Part shown: one piece after another, positions 50,253 through 64,000 of the stretch
How positions within the stretch are numbered: position 1 is the stretch's first letter
Layout of the letters: every line of letters starts with the position of its first letter
Source: Callaeas wilsoni
Taxonomy: Eukaryota; Chordata; Aves; Passeriformes; Callaeidae
Direction: 5' to 3'
Length of the DNA: 64,000 nt
Assembly: GCA_013398955.1 (NCBI GenBank)
Contig: VWPU01000913.1
Coordinates: forward strand, 1 to 64,000
Notes under the pieces: generated by a model
The model's input: only the letters and a program-made list of their open reading frames with translations
Told to the model about the DNA's origin: nothing
The model's database searches: none
Program-made: the position numbers and the translations under genes

Positions 50253-53200
50253 TGCAAGCATTATTTTCTGCAGGCAGCACTGTGATGCTTGCAGGAAATA
50301 CCAAGTGAGCTGCAGCCAGCCAAGTGCCTGTGGATTTAGGATGGTGCCTACCCAGGCCAGCAGCACTTTGCCAGTGCCCTGGCAGCACTGTGTGTCCTGA
50401 GCCCCAGGGGCTTCGGTCCCTGCAGCTGGATCCTCCCTTCCTCCAGCAGCTGTGGGGAAATGATGGGCTCTCAGTGGCACTGCAAAGACCCTCACTTCTG
50501 AATAATCACACAGTGGAGTGAAAATGAGTGTGGCAACGAGCAAACCTTCCCATAATACATCCTGTGCCAGCCCCCGCTCACGGGGACCTCCACTGATCAC
50601 ACCTGGTTTTCACGTTGTCCCCTGGGGCCTCAGGTGGCTTCTTTCCATCAAGGTTTTCTCTCTGCCCAACCACAGAAGAGCTGAGATTATGACCCAACAT
50701 CACTCTTCCCATACTGGGCTGTAGGACTGCAACTTCTGCCCAGGGCTTTCAGAAGGACCAGCAGGGATTGCCCTTGGAGCTGCTGCTGCCTTAAATCTTG
50801 TTTAATATCAATTTGCTAATGTCAGTCTTCTAATTTAGTGAAAACAGACTTACACAGTGACACCTTAGTTATGTTTTCAATCAATCAGCAGGCAATTAAT
50901 GGACAATCACTGTTGTACTCTGCACTCAGGGGTAGCACAGAACAAGCACAACACAGCCGCAGCGAGAAAAAACACCAGCCTGACCAGATTTTACATACAC
51001 ACAAATAAGGCCTTTTTTTACCCTTTATTTGTGAAGTAGAACAGTGCAGAACACATCTGAGTTGCCCAATGTTCCAGACAGCCCATCTCTGACCACAGGC
51101 TTTGCAGCAAGACATGGGCACAGACAGAATCCTCGTGCGCTGTTGCACAAGAATTCCACAAGCAGCCACAATCAAACAGTCCTTGGGCTTCCCCCAGCTC
51201 CAGCCTCTGCTCACAGACCTCCTGCACTGCTCCTCTTTCACTGGCACCGAGGCCACAGACAGCTGAGCTGCTAGGACACAACTCACTTTTATTCACAGGC
51301 CAGCACAAATTCTGCTGCAGTATTTGGGAAAGAATGGGCAGCTCTCAGAGAGCATCATCTCCATAGAGCAAAAACCCCGGGAATGTGGCACAGAGCAGTA
51401 CACAGGGAACTCTTGTGGGAAGAAGATTCTCTGATCTGATCGCACAGGCAGGATTAAAAGCGTGTGCACAGAAGGAGTTTGTCAATTAACTGCCAAAAAA
51501 AACCCCAAAAAAACCAAAATACAAACACAACTGTAAGTTTCCGTAAAACATCTTCTATCAGAAAAATCTCATTTCAGTTAAGTTCAGACATTCTGTGGAC
51601 GCCTGCTTGCTAATGATTTCTCATTAAAGAAAAACACAGGTCATCCCGTAAGGATCTTGGTAACATCTGTCTTCTAATCTGAAAATGTCAAGATGAAGCA
51701 CTTCAACAGCTTCAGCAGCAGCGTGGTGTGGCTTTTGCAAATAAATACATTATTTTATTTACTTTAAATTACGGAAAATATCAACTGTTTCAACTGACCA
51801 ACCAAACAAAAACCTAATCCAAAAATACAGCTTTGTGGGGCATCAACCTTGCTCTGTAAAGCTCATTTTGAAACAGGTATTCCAAAAGCAAGTAATTTTT
51901 CAAGTCTGACAATCTCATCTTAGCCCATGCTCCTAACATGAGGAGCAAAACAGGAATTCATGAGGGAGGACACAAATCTTGTCCAACCACCAGCCCAGTT
52001 CAGGTTCACAGAAGAAAAGCCAAAGAGAAGGAAGTTTTTACAAACTCCCTGAAGCCAATAGTGCAGTGCTTGCTACCCTGGTCTGGGAGGGCAGGTCAGA
52101 AACAGGGAATCCAAGAGGATGAAGACATTTTTTCTTTTATTGCAGGATCTAATACACCAGCCTTTGATGGATGATGGCATAACCTGCTGTCAAAAGCCTC
52201 CTTCAGCTCGTTGCAACGAACTTGTGGCTGGAAACCTTTCCATGGTAGCCAATCAAAACTTACTGCATATGAAACATTTTCTTTCCTTTCCTGAAGGCAT
52301 CAGAAGATCACGTCCAGATTATGGCCCTTTTTTACATCCTGGAGGACTCAGGGTGTACAGCTGGTCCCTAAGATGATGCTTCAAGTATTTAACATGCCTT
52401 TCAAGCATCTGTATGGCTTTAAATATGCCTTCCCCAGAAGCAATTTAAACAGAAAATTGCCTTGCCTACTTCACACAGATGCAGAAAAGAAGACAGCAAA
52501 AAAAAAACCAAAAAAACCCTAAACTACTGCAAAAGAGAAAGTACAAGTACGTCAATGAAATGAAAAACCAACACCAAAGTCATTGCAGATTAGTGGAGCA
52601 CAGCTACCAAGCTGATTTTTCTCTGAAAACTTGTAAGGAAGCTGATGAATCCCAGCGAGGCTGGAGCAGGCCTGTGGATCCTGCCAGGGAGGAGGTTCTG
52701 GCAGGAGCAGGATGAGGGCCGGTGGCTTCTGCAGACGGACCGTTCATGGCTCTTCTGGAATTTCTTGAGTTGCAGTGCACAGATGCTGTGATGAGAGCCT
52801 GAAAGAGACCCAAACCCCTCAGCCACGCAATCAGAGATCTGGCACGAGAGGGAAATGCTGTGCTCTGTGAAGACAACCATGGCTGGGAAGGTCTCAGCTG
52901 ATGAGTAAGCAGACACAGACCCCATCCTGCAAAGGCAAAACTGCACTGGCTCCTCCAAGCCCAGTTTGACCCCGCTGACTTCCCGCCGAACCGCTCTTTA
53001 CTCCAGCATCAATGGCTCCATTAATCCTGAAAACAGCCAGGATCTGGTCCTAGACAGGGAAAACAAGTCAAAAAGGGGCAGAATGTCAGAGTGCTCGCCC
53101 AGCACAAATTAAATCTCTGTCCCTCACCTCTTATCAAGCTTAATTATCTTGAAGGGGTGGTGAAGAAGAAACACTGGGACGGGCCTGGCACCCTCCAGTT

Positions 53201-56200
53201 GGTGCCTATTCCCTCTCCAGCCCTCCCTGAGCGGAGTTAACTGCTGTCAGAGCTGTATGAGTTAGGTCCAGCCTGGAGCCCTGCGATGGCACAGGGCAGC
53301 CCACGCCCTGCCCTTCGCTGCTCTGCAGCCACCTGCAGCCCGAGTGCTGAGCCCTGGCTGCTTCCCGAACCCACTAAAGAGGCTTCCTGGGCCCCAACGT
53401 GCTCATGAATCATTCAGGAGGACAGGTGGGCTCCGGAGCAAACAAATAGAGGCATCAATAAGTGACCTTGGGCAGAGGCACTCTGTCACCCGCGGAGAGA
53501 TCACTGCAGGCTCTGTGTCCCCTGTACAGGGATATTAAAAAGATTAAAATAGAATAAATAATGCCTTCCCCGCCAGTCTCCTTCACGTCATATGTTGACA
53601 ATTTTCCTCCCAGCAAGGTATGCTGCAGAAAGCTGGAGCTTTTCATTTGCTGTCTGCAGAAGCAGCAAACAAAATCTTAGTCAGGAGCAAAAATCAGGGA
53701 GTTTTAAATTTGCAAGCTAAAAGTCACTGGGTTTTTAAATCTAAAATATAGTCTTTAATTAGTACTAATCTAGTTAGCTCCCCAGAACTAAGGCGTAAGT
53801 TTGCTATAAATCTTTCAAATGCTCCTGAAAAGAAAAAAATTAATGCTACTGCTTTCCGCATGTAAGCCATCATTCTCAACTGAGTCATTACAATGTGGAT
53901 GCAATCTGAGGAGTCAATGCTGCTGGTTTGAGGGTTGGCCAAGCACACATTTATCTTTTGTTGCAGAAGACAGTGGAGAAGTGGGTGGAACAGATGCACT
54001 TATACAGACTTTGCTGCCAGAAAATGGCAGACTAGCCTCTCTGACTTTGAGATTATTCTGTACTGCTTTCAGAGTCCTTGTTTTGGCCAAAGTTATAAGA
54101 CAACTGAGTGGCACAGACAGAAATATCAGCAAAACGACTCCCTGCTGGACTCTCTCTTTTTCCTCGTTATTCATGTATTTTTCTTGGACTCCTTTACCTT
54201 CTGCAGTGCTAAAATGCCACCCTCTGCACAAATTCAATAGTTACACCCTGGAGCTGATGATCGAATTATCTCACAATTGCTACCTAAAGAGATTTAAATC
54301 AAACAGAATATATTGGCTGTTTTTATTCTGAGCGCAAGGGAGCTGGTTCCTGAATTTTCAATCACGTTAAAGTGGGGAATCAAATTAATCAGGAATTGGA
54401 TGAAGTGGAAGGTTCTTGATCAAAAAATTTATTGTAAAGTTCTCACATGAATTAAACCTGCAGACTGAGGAAGCAGCTACACTTGGCTTTACCCGAACTG
54501 AAGGAGTTTGCGTCTGTTGGAAACGCAGCAGAAGAGTGTCACCTAATGGCCAAACATTTTCAGGGAGCTGCTCTGTCCCTCCTTTCCTCCCTTGCCGTCA
54601 TTCCTGGCATTCTCGTGTTACACCCTGTCCAACTACAAACAAAAAGATGCCGTCTTTCCTATCACAGATTTTTTTTTTTTTACTTCTCTGTCACATATTG
54701 TGCCTGTACACCTGAAATCAAAACAACCTTTAAGTTATTTTCTCCTCCTCTAATGTATTCGTGGCTGCTGTTGCATTAAAGTCTGAATTGTGTGAGCCAG
54801 CACAGCCCTCTTGTCCCCACACTTGTCACACAAGGGTGTGCCAACAGTCAGATACCCCAAAGAAAGGCACGAAATTCCTCAGGAGCTTTCCTCCTAAGCA
54901 GCCAGGACTAAAAGTGATTTATGCCCAGAAAGGCAAGGTTTCATCCCTTCAGCATGGAAGAAAAGCAAAGGCAGAGGCAAGCCTCCCTTTGCTGTCCCAG
55001 AAACATGCCCAGAATTGCCAGCTTTGCAATTGCAAAGTGAGATTTGAGGGGTTCTGTTGCCTAATGATCCTTAACCTGGATGGGAAGGGCAGTGAAGGTT
55101 GTGCTGGGACAGAACTCTCCTGTGTCCCCATTTCCTTGGTGCAGGTTTTGCTGCAGGTAGTTTTTGCAGCAATCTAACTATTAAATACTCCAGCAGCCTG
55201 TTCCTAGGAGAAGGTCGGTTCCAGAGGCCAATGGAAACACTGAATTAATCTGATCAACGTTTTATAACGAAGGAAAAATTTGCAAATGTGTGTCCCATAC
55301 ATAGCTTCTGTAACAATGCCTGCATCCTGTGTCCAGAAACTGTCTTATTTTTGCAGGGAATGGCTTCAGATGGAAAGCAGTACTTTTTGTCCTTGCTTGG
55401 AGGTCGCTAAACCCATGAAATTCACCCAGCTATACCAGCAGAACACAAGAATCTCCCAAATCTCCTATGATCTAAGGAGTGAATTAAGCTTTTTTTATTC
55501 AACAGGATTCTGCTCCTGTGACCAGCTTCTCATTAACCCAGCCTCTAGCACTCTTGTTTTGGACAAGCAAATGCACACGGGTTGGTGAAATCACGGGGCA
55601 GAGATCTTCTTTTCATTTATATTCATTTGCAGACCTAGAGAGCAATGGCACCATCAGGGCTCGTTAGCAACACAGCCAGCAATATCAGCAAGAGTGGGAA
55701 GGAAGAAAGAAGGTCAGGAAGCCAAAGAGGCCAAGAAAAGGACTGTGAGACACCTCTCTGGGTGCCCACCTGCCAGCCTGGCAGGTCCCAGGACAGCTCT
55801 TCCCACCACATACTCCCAATAATCCACTTCCTTCCCACTTCCACCCTTGCCAAGAGCTACATCTCATAAATTTCCTATTTTAATCACTTAGTCCTATTTT
55901 CCAGCACATTCATCATCTCATTAACAGTAAATGCCTTTATTCAGTTGAATATGAAATCCAGCACTAAGCTGTTCAAAAGGGTTTTTAGGGGCACAGACAG
56001 GTTCCCTTCTTCCCTCCTCCAATCTTGTAGCATCCATATTCAAATCATTCTTGTATATATTCATGTAATTGGTTGGTCTCAATCTTTAATTAACTCTATT
56101 TGTATGGAATCTCGATTTTCTCATGAGAAAGTAGAATTTAATATAGTTCAACGTTCACCTGCCTTTTCATGGAGACAGACGAAACAGTGCCTGATTAATT

Positions 56201-57333
56201 TTATCCATCAGTTCTCTGTTAATTTGAATCATGAGGAGGGGAGGGAGGAAATATGTTTAAATGCCCAATCCCTTCTCACAGTTCATCTATTTTAGGGTTC
56301 CAGAAAGTGGGCCAAGAACACAGAGGTTTTCTGGTTTGTGATCTCTGACCTGGACCCTGCTGGCCTGCCCTGACCCTTGCCAGGAAAATCTCCCTTGCAG
56401 GGAGAGACCAAAGAGCTTCCGTTTATTTGATTTCACCAAGGGAAGGTTAAGAGGTCTCCAAGGTATCCACATGATTTTCTGCTAAGGAAGAGCTCTTTAT
56501 CAGACGGGGCAGGACACGGCCCAGTGGCTGGAAGCTGAAACTGGATCAGTCCAGGCGAGGTATGGGGAGTCGTTTTCTAATTATTATTTTTCTACAAACC
56601 AAAGGGAGTAATTAACTAGGGGAACATCTTCCATTAGTGCCTGATGGATTTTCTGTCACGGGAAGTACTTGAACTACAGAGCATGGACACATCCAGCTCA
56701 ATCACACAGGGCCAAGCAGAAGGAAGAAGGTGAGTTTTACTTCCAACTGTGCCACTGGTGAGAGAAACCCAGGATGCTGGCTCCACTCTGGAGGCAATGG
56801 CTTTTTTAAAAAGCAGATTAAAAAACTGAACTGGCTGAAAAAGAGAAGTACAAAACGATTTAGGATTTAAGAGTCCACGGGCCATCTTAAAGGTCAAATT
56901 TGCTTAACAAGAAAAAAAGTCAAAGCCAGTCAGTATTGGGAATGAGCATTTTCCAAGGGAAGAAACATTGGTGCTGGGTGGAGAAAGGCACAGTAAGAAA
57001 CTACATATGGATGATAAGGTGGAAAATAAAAAAGGAATTAAAAATATAAGGATTTTTACTCTTCCTAAAAAGAATTGAGTGGGTTTATCCCCAAGACCTC
57101 CATGTTCACATTACCATCCACAGGGAAGCCACAGAAGTGTTTCTGAGCAAGAGTTCCAGCAGCCAAGCCTCCCCAAACCCTGCTGTGATGTCTCTCCAAC
57201 AGCTTTTCTACCCAGCAGTGGGATGGGGCAGTTACTGGCACAGTTGTGTTACTGAAGTCCTGGAATTAAGGTGTTGCCACGTCCCCAAACCTTGTGAAAC
57301 AGGGAGTGCTGGCCGAGCAAGGAAGGAGCTGCA

Positions 57334-57358
57334 CAGCCCAGCCCAGCCCAGCCCAGCC
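57334..57358. repeat. (CAGCC)5 pentanucleotide repeat
   Basis: Five perfect CAGCC units. Confidence 0.93.
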
Positions 57359-60087
57359 GCCTTTTGTTGTTATTCTCGTTGTGAATCCAGAGGAAGTGAG
57401 AGGAATGGCTGCAACCTGGGGAACACTCAGGATTTTCTAACTGATGGAGAGTGATGCTAGAGATATTGTCACTGTTGCTTAGGCAGTCCAGCAAAGAAAG
57501 TGATGAGAAATCCCAAGAAGGGACTGTTCCTCACATCTGCTGTGCATTTCAGGAATGGCCAGGATGAGGGACACCCTGAAGGGAAGCAGCTGAGATGGAG
57601 AAAGCAGCCTGCTCAGAGGGGCTGCTATGCTGAGCTGCTTTGAGCACTGGAGATGGTACAGCCCAGCTGTTAGGAGTGGATTTGAAACCAAACAGAAGAA
57701 CTCTGCAGTCCCTTGCGACATCACTTTGACAAGCTGGGAAACATCGAGAAAAGGCTTCTCCACCAGTGGGGCTGATACACTTTCTCTGACATCTTAAAAT
57801 ATTAAAGTCCCATCACGACAAGTGGGTCATGCCCAGGGAGATGGGGAGCAGGCCCTCTTCAGAGGGACCAGCGTCTGGGAAAGACAGGGGCTACAGCTGT
57901 GGAACGTGTCTGTCACCTGCACCAGGAGGCAGATGTGGAACGTGTCACTCATCTCCACCCATGCCCATGCCAGCACTTCCAGCTCATCCCAGTGTCCAGC
58001 CGGGCAGGAGCCTGGCACTGGCCTTGCTGTTTGCTGCAGCCACTTGTTCCTCACTAGACGGCAAGAATGACTTGCTGATTTGCTCCCACATTCTTAGAGA
58101 CAAGTCTGTGGGATTTGGTGGACTTTGGGAAGCAAAAAGGATTTCTACTTGTATTAAAATAGCACCAACAATGCCTAATAAAAATAAAAAAATCAGGTCC
58201 CATCCTCCCTTCCTTAGAGGGAGGGGAATCCCTGGATTGAAATGTTTGGGCAAAAATAGATGAAGAGAGAGAATAGGCAGAAGTCTGAGCCTACTTCATG
58301 GGGTCTGTGTGACAGTCTGGGTACATATTCTCCTGTAAAGCTCCATAAATATCCCTTGTACTTCACCTCAGTGGCTGAATGGCAGCCTAGAGCTATGTGA
58401 GAGCACAGGAGAGCTCCCTGCTTTCTGTTTTTCCCATGGGATGACACCATAAATGGTGGGGGTTGCATCACTTGGAAAGCCAGAGGAGACCAAAAAATTC
58501 CTGATAACATTTTGCAGGTAGTGAAATGGAAAGAACAGAGAAGGCACAGAAGAGTTAACTTTGGATTCATAGTATGACTAGCCAATTGATCAGTAGGATG
58601 TTGGTAATATTAATAGAAAAAATTAAGGTACCATCAGTAAAAGAATAGACAGGGAAGAGTCAAGCTTGCTAAGAGATGCCACCAAATACCAGAGTCAGGG
58701 GACAGCTAAATAATGTATTGTAATATCAGATACACGCTGGTGACCCAGTGCTGCAACATGAAATGAAAATGAATCAATAGAAAGTAATGAGAGAGAATAA
58801 TAGTGGATTAGTGAGGACACAGATGGATTTCTGATCCAGGATTTCCCCCAAAAGACAGCTATGCGCTCTAAGAACTATAAATCTTTAATCAGTTCATCAC
58901 GTAGCTCAGTTATTCCTCTGTGCATACAGTCAGGGCTACATAAAAGTACCTTCTGCATTTGAAATTTAGGCATGGCAGTTTCTGGGGCTGAGCAGAGGTG
59001 CTTGGCTGCTGGAGTGCACCCAGATCCTGGAGTGAAGGGCCTGGGAAGAGGGGCATTGCACAGGGATCAGCACCTGCCTTGGAGATGACCCAGCCAAAGC
59101 TGGACCATCCAGAGGAATGATCCCCCTGCAAGGCTCTGGACAGGCAAAAGGGGCAGGGGATTTATGTGGCTACAAGCTGCTGCTGAGACAATCACAGAAA
59201 GGGAAAAGGACTTTGTTCCTGATCCAAAACTTTGTGTATTTGGTTGAAAGGAAAATGCAAAGCAATGGGGAGGTCAAGTCCAGAGCCCAGGCCTCTCTTT
59301 CACTGGATCCCACTCCATTCCGACAGTAATTTCTCTTTCTGCCAACAGTAGAACCCAAATCTCAATTTTTTTTGCAGTATTCTAGCTCCAGGCAATGGAG
59401 GAAAGTGCTCCTACTCCAGAGTAGCCACTGCCTCAGCCACTCCATAGGGAAAAGTGGGTTTAGATTCTCTCAGGAGAAGGTTAGAAATGAATTCCTGGTT
59501 TCCAATGCATGAGCACACTGTAACTCATTATAAATAAGAGATTTTGCCCTCAGCACTTCTCCTTGGTCTGGCAATATCCTAAAAGAAAGCAGCAGCAATT
59601 ACATTTTGTGGGAAACTCTGTACTGACATCACCCTGGGATCACATCACAGGCTGAGCCCCTTGGAGGTGAGGGCCAGCTGTGTCCTCATTTCTGGGTCTC
59701 CGAGGGGTTCCGAGGTGGATTCAGCAGGAGGATGGCAGCTGAGTCTGCTAAGAGTGTGGATTTCATGAACCCACAACTACAAGTGCCAAGAAGTAAAACT
59801 TTCTGGGGGTTGAGTGGGTTTGATGTGATAGGTTTTGGTATGAGGAGAAAGCACAGAAAACTTTGGATCTCAATTTTTACTTTGCCTTGACCCCACTTGT
59901 GCCTCAAATGAGGGTTTTTTAGAAAAACTTTCTGAAGTCAGGAGATTTATATCTTATTTCCAAATGGAACAGACTTTGCTGAAAACGGCATGGATTTTCC
60001 CAGGTCAATACAATTTATGATGAAGTAGGAGACGTTTAAATCTAGTTCTACACAAATAGCCCCAGCAGGAAAGTAGTGGAGCCTGAT

Positions 60088-60116
60088 AAAAAAAAAAAAA
60101 AAGAAGAAGAAGAAAA
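60088..60116. repeat. A-run followed by (GAA)n
   Basis: An A15 run passes directly into about four GAA units. It is a homopurine tract. Confidence 0.93.
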
Positions 60117-63100
60117 TTAATCCATTTTTAATGCATCTGCATCAGAAAATGTAGCATCAGCCAAGAAGATCTCAAATCCTTCCTGCAGAGGGTAGGAAAG
60201 GGAACACACTGCACATGCCAGAGAGCGTGTGGGCAGACTCACTGGCTACACTTTTTCTAAAAGGATTCAAATCACCTTTCCTGAAGTGACATTCAGACCA
60301 CATTCGGTGCCAATATTATACACAGTTAACAGACCACAGCTTGGAAAGTGATTGTCCAGATTATGAAGCAGAAGGGTAAATGGGGCACAGCCAGTGAGGT
60401 GCCTGGAGACAGGGAGTGAGGGCACCAGCCTGCTCTGCTGTGGCCATATCCCAGTGTGCTGGACCCAAACCCAGCCTGCTAGAGAAGAGAGGTGCAGTAG
60501 CAATGTGGGAATATGTACTTTTGTAGAAAGAGAGGAATTCAGTTCCTCCAAGAGGCATTTGGTCAAAGCCCCACCAGGCTTCCACAGTGAGCACCTTGCA
60601 CTCGCTCTGCTCTGCAGCAGCAGATGGTCCATCATTAGCAAGCAGCTTTATGGCCAGCCAAACCCTCTCAGATCCCTGTTCCTTGAACTTGCACATCTTT
60701 CAAGAAGAAAAACAGGCGAAAAAACTATCTTGAAAGCTGGGCTTTGCTGCCTTGAGTCAAGATTCACATGATACCTTTTAACAGCCTTTCCTTCCCTGGT
60801 TTTCAATTAACTGCTCTGCACTGGAGATTGCAGACTGTCAACTCATGCAAAGAGTAAATCCTTTCCTAGAGCTTTTTAAACTATTTTCTCAGGCTCCTGA
60901 CTGCAGAGGGCTTTGAACAAACTGCTTCCAAAGAAGAAAAGGAAAATGAAGTGAATGGTTTGTTGCACTCAGCAGCATTTCTCCCAAGGTGTGTGCGCTG
61001 CAGCTCTGCTCTGGGGAGGAGGAGCTGTCACATCTCAGTGGACTTTTTCCAGGCAGAGTCATCAGTTTGGACTTCATATTTCCTTGGGGTTAGATGGAAA
61101 TTTCTTAAGACTAAAAGTAGGAGGCAGAAAGGCACCTACCTACCTACTTATCATACACAATCTGCGAGAGCTGAGACGAGAAGGGACTACAGAATGTTTC
61201 CAGTTTGCTTCAGAGCAAAAAGAAAGAGCGAAAAGGAACTGAAATGCTTTAGTAAAACCTGACACTCCTCATTTTTTGGGTCATGACCAAAATGGAGGTG
61301 ACATTTGAAAAGGATGCCTGCTTTTCCAGGAATTTATTTGAAAACTAGATGTTGCTGTACTGAAATAACTGATGCTGGCAAGAGGTGGTGAGAAATACAG
61401 GATTTAAAGAGAGTCTTCCACTCTGGAGACATGAAAAGAACAAATTAGAAACCTGTTAAAAATCATAAAACTGGATAAACTGTTAAAAGTGACCACAAGT
61501 CAACTGAACTGTGTTAACAATTTGCAAGAGGGACCTGAAAGAGAGTAGCTGGATATGGGAAACAGGTTTTTTGTTTTGGGTTTGGTTGGTTGGGTTTTTT
61601 AAATTCAAAAATTGTATCAGTTTCTTTATATATATACATATAGAGAGAGTACACGACCTTCCAGACATGACATTCCAGCTTAATTTTTAATTCTCTCATA
61701 AAGGGGCAAATAGGAATAAATAAATAAAGGCTGAGAAAGCAGAACAAAGCAGTTCCAGAATCACTGTTCCCTCTGCAAAAAAACCCCAAAACAAAACAAC
61801 AACAACAACAACAAAACCAACCCTGTGCAGAATAAACTTTTAAACCCAAACCAACAAAGCCAGATTCACCATAGATGCAGCCACAGCACTATTGTTTGCA
61901 TCCAGACTCAGCTCTGAAGTCTGCTCAAAGAAAAATTGCAGTGTTAAAATCTGGTCATTTTTCCATTTCCATCATTGATTGCTTCCAGATAAGGAAATGT
62001 GCTACAAAGTCACTTGGGAAGTAGCCCTTAATGTGCCTCCAAGATTTCCTGGGGTTTAACTTGTCATTTTCTCACTCAAGGAGGCTCCTTCAGACCACTG
62101 CACTGGGGCAAGGCAACCTCAGCACCCCTCCATTGCATATCAACATTTATTACTCATTTTTATGTTAAAGGAGGCTTCAGAAATTTCTTAGAAAAAGAAG
62201 GAAAAAACTAAGAAGGAGGAACCCATTGTCCCATCAGCACAAGGAGCAGGGACAAATATCAGCACCTGTATATATACACTTAAATATGTATATACATCCC
62301 TCCTGAAAGAGGCACAAATTGCAGTAAATGACATCTCTCGCTGTTTTACTGTAATTTGTCCCCTTCTCAGGACATTTCCCTTGCCAAGAGGAAGGGCTGG
62401 AGCCCTCCCATCTCCCTCCCTCCTCCAGCATCTTGGCTCTAACCTGGCACAAACCCTTTGCTGCATTTTATAGAACTTCATTGGTCTGACTTTCCAACTG
62501 CTTAACAGCCCTTATCAGCAAATAAAAGCCGCCAGCAGCAGATGAGCAAAGTGATTGAGAAAGCTATAAAAACTGAAAAGAGAGAGCTGTCTGTAGTTAA
62601 AACAAGCCTCAGCTCCTGCTCCCCAGCCAACTCCCCCAGTAAGTACAGAGGAATAGCAGGTTTATTACCCTCCCTTTGATTGTATGTCATCATTACAGCA
62701 TTGTTTTCCCACATACCAATTCCTTCCTAGCTCCCAGTTGCAATAAAAACCAGAGATTTGGGTTCTTTTAAAAGATTAATGGACACAGCTGCCCTCATAC
62801 TCTAAACTTGTGGAGTGGCTGAATATCACTCTTGAAATTCCAAATTCTGGCAGTTTTCTGCCGGGGCTGGAAGTCAACGATGTCGTGAATTACAGCAGAG
62901 TTGCGTGGAGGGAAGGAGCTGGCACTGTGGAGAAATGAGACCTGTTGAGGGACAACTCCTCATAAAGAAACTCCAGAATTAACAACCGTTTTTGATGAAA
63001 ACAACAAACAACAAAAGTAAAAATGGTTACACAGAGGTTTTCAAAAGGAAAAAAAGCCCAGTTTTGCACAGAATGACTTGAGACTTGTCTGTGCTCTGCT

Positions 63101-64000
63101 TTGAGGGCGAGTGGGAAGTGATGCTCGAAACAAAGCATGAAATCATTGCTCTAAACACAACAGTTCATTCGTGTGGGAGCAAAGCAACCCTGAGGTCTGA
63201 TTTGGGGGTGCTGGAGTGGCTGGGACATGCAGGATGAGGGCGGGAGCCCCGTGCCCAGTGCCATGGGCAGGTCACACGGATCAGCACAGGAGGTGCAGGG
63301 ATGGAGCAGTTCCCAGGCAGAAGAGCCAAAGAGAGAGTGGGGAAAGGGTCTTTTGGCTGGAACAAACTGAAATGTGGCTGCTTTCTTTTGCTGGTGGGAG
63401 ACAGTTTGTAAGCAAGGGTTGAATTCTGTCTGTCTCTCCCAACCCCTGAAGGACTGGTGATTGTCCTTGGCCCTCAGTGAACCCCTCATCCCTGCAAAAT
63501 GTCCATGCAGAGGTTTGCTGTGGATCTGTAAGGTCCACAGAGCCATCCCATGGTGCCCCCTCAGCTGTCAGGGCAGGCACAGGCTGACGATTCACAAAGA
63601 AATACAACGGGCCAGACAAAGCCCTGCTGCTCAGCGGGGTTAAGGGGGACAAGCGGGTGACCCTTTCAGCCCCAGGGTGGCAGAAAGGCTGGGAGGGCAC
63701 CCTCGTGTCCTCAGAGCTGGGGCTCAGTTCCAGTCCTGGTCACATGCCTGGCCAATTCCCAGGACAGGAGCTGGGACTCCCTGCTGGCAGCATTTTGGAG
63801 GGAGGGACAAGTGAAAGTAAATCTGACCTGACCATCACTGCAAGCCTGGGTGGGCTGTCAGGACCCAAAAGAAGAAACCCAGACCCGTGGAGCAGTAGTG
63901 AGTCTCTTGCCAACCCAAAACCGCTGTGTTTTCACTCTAGCTGTGATGTCTGCATTTAGTATTCATTGCCATGCCACTGGTGCTCATGAATTCCTCCCGT

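Larger units (their letters stand above)
47241..64000. other. Intergenic stretch without recognised genes
   Basis: No exon of a recognised gene on either strand. I looked on the minus strand for immunoglobulin-variable exons of the TIM family (a neighbour of SGCD in mammals) and found none. The stretch contains several microsatellites, a weak CR1 trace near 50.2 kb, a (CAA)n run near 61,797-61,814 and otherwise unique sequence. Open frames up to about 170 codons occur but overlap frames on the other strand and have no recognisable motifs. Confidence 0.55.

Noticed and set aside
51009..51040. Minus-strand AATAAA followed by a short A-run, suggesting a retrocopy or gene 3' end
   Set aside because: The A-run starts only a few bases after the hexamer, too close for a cleaved poly(A) tail, and no gene body is recognisable upstream of it on the minus strand.
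52119..52376. Strong-looking splice acceptor (TTTTTTCTTTTATTGCAG) followed by a 76-codon open frame
   Set aside because: The downstream frame has no recognisable protein similarity and no partner donor or exon could be identified; such acceptor-like strings are frequent.
52590..52958. Minus-strand cysteine-containing frame examined as a possible immunoglobulin/TIM-family exon
   Set aside because: The cysteine spacing and the conserved tryptophan and tyrosine-cysteine motifs of an IgV domain are absent.
53819..54331. 170-codon open frame on the + strand
   Set aside because: It starts in an A-rich stretch, has no domain I recognise and is opposed by open minus-strand frames. Treated as chance.

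Overview
The window looks like vertebrate, specifically avian, nuclear DNA. Coding density is very low, the two coding pieces recognised are exons with canonical splice sites, and the interspersed repeats are mostly CR1 LINE 3' ends with the bird-type 'ATTCTATGA' terminus. One possible retroviral LTR fragment is also present. I see no bacterial, plasmid, CRISPR or operon-like features. The species cannot be read from the sequence.

Layout: positions 1 to about 19,438 appear to be the 3' part of a long intron of the delta-sarcoglycan gene (SGCD, + strand). The two last coding exons follow, at 19,439-19,562 and 21,303-21,476, separated by a 1.74-kb intron. Together they encode the C-terminal ~98 residues of the protein, including its cysteine cluster and stop codon. 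The 3' UTR begins at 21,477. It carries a Z-DNA-prone GT/GC/AT tract and three identical 84-bp tandem units, each with an AATAAA hexamer. From roughly 22.6 kb to 64 kb I recognise no protein-coding gene. This stretch is intergenic and/or distal 3' UTR, with CR1 remnants, simple repeats and several A+T-rich blocks that could be conserved non-coding elements.

The most unusual structure is a degenerate array at 46,017-47,240 with a 22-23-bp period, interrupted by a CR1 insertion. Its repeated core, TTCCTAGAA, matches the STAT/GAS consensus TTCN3GAA. Other points worth checking are a small CpG cluster with a ZNF143/THAP11-type motif in the SGCD intron (about 9.95-10.05 kb), a perfect-period 8 x 11-bp minisatellite in the last SGCD intron, and two isolated N bases that sit inside or beside repeated sequence and may mark assembly problems.

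Most open reading frames in the window overlap one another on both strands, lack recognisable domains and are best read as chance openings. I found no convincing novel gene system here.
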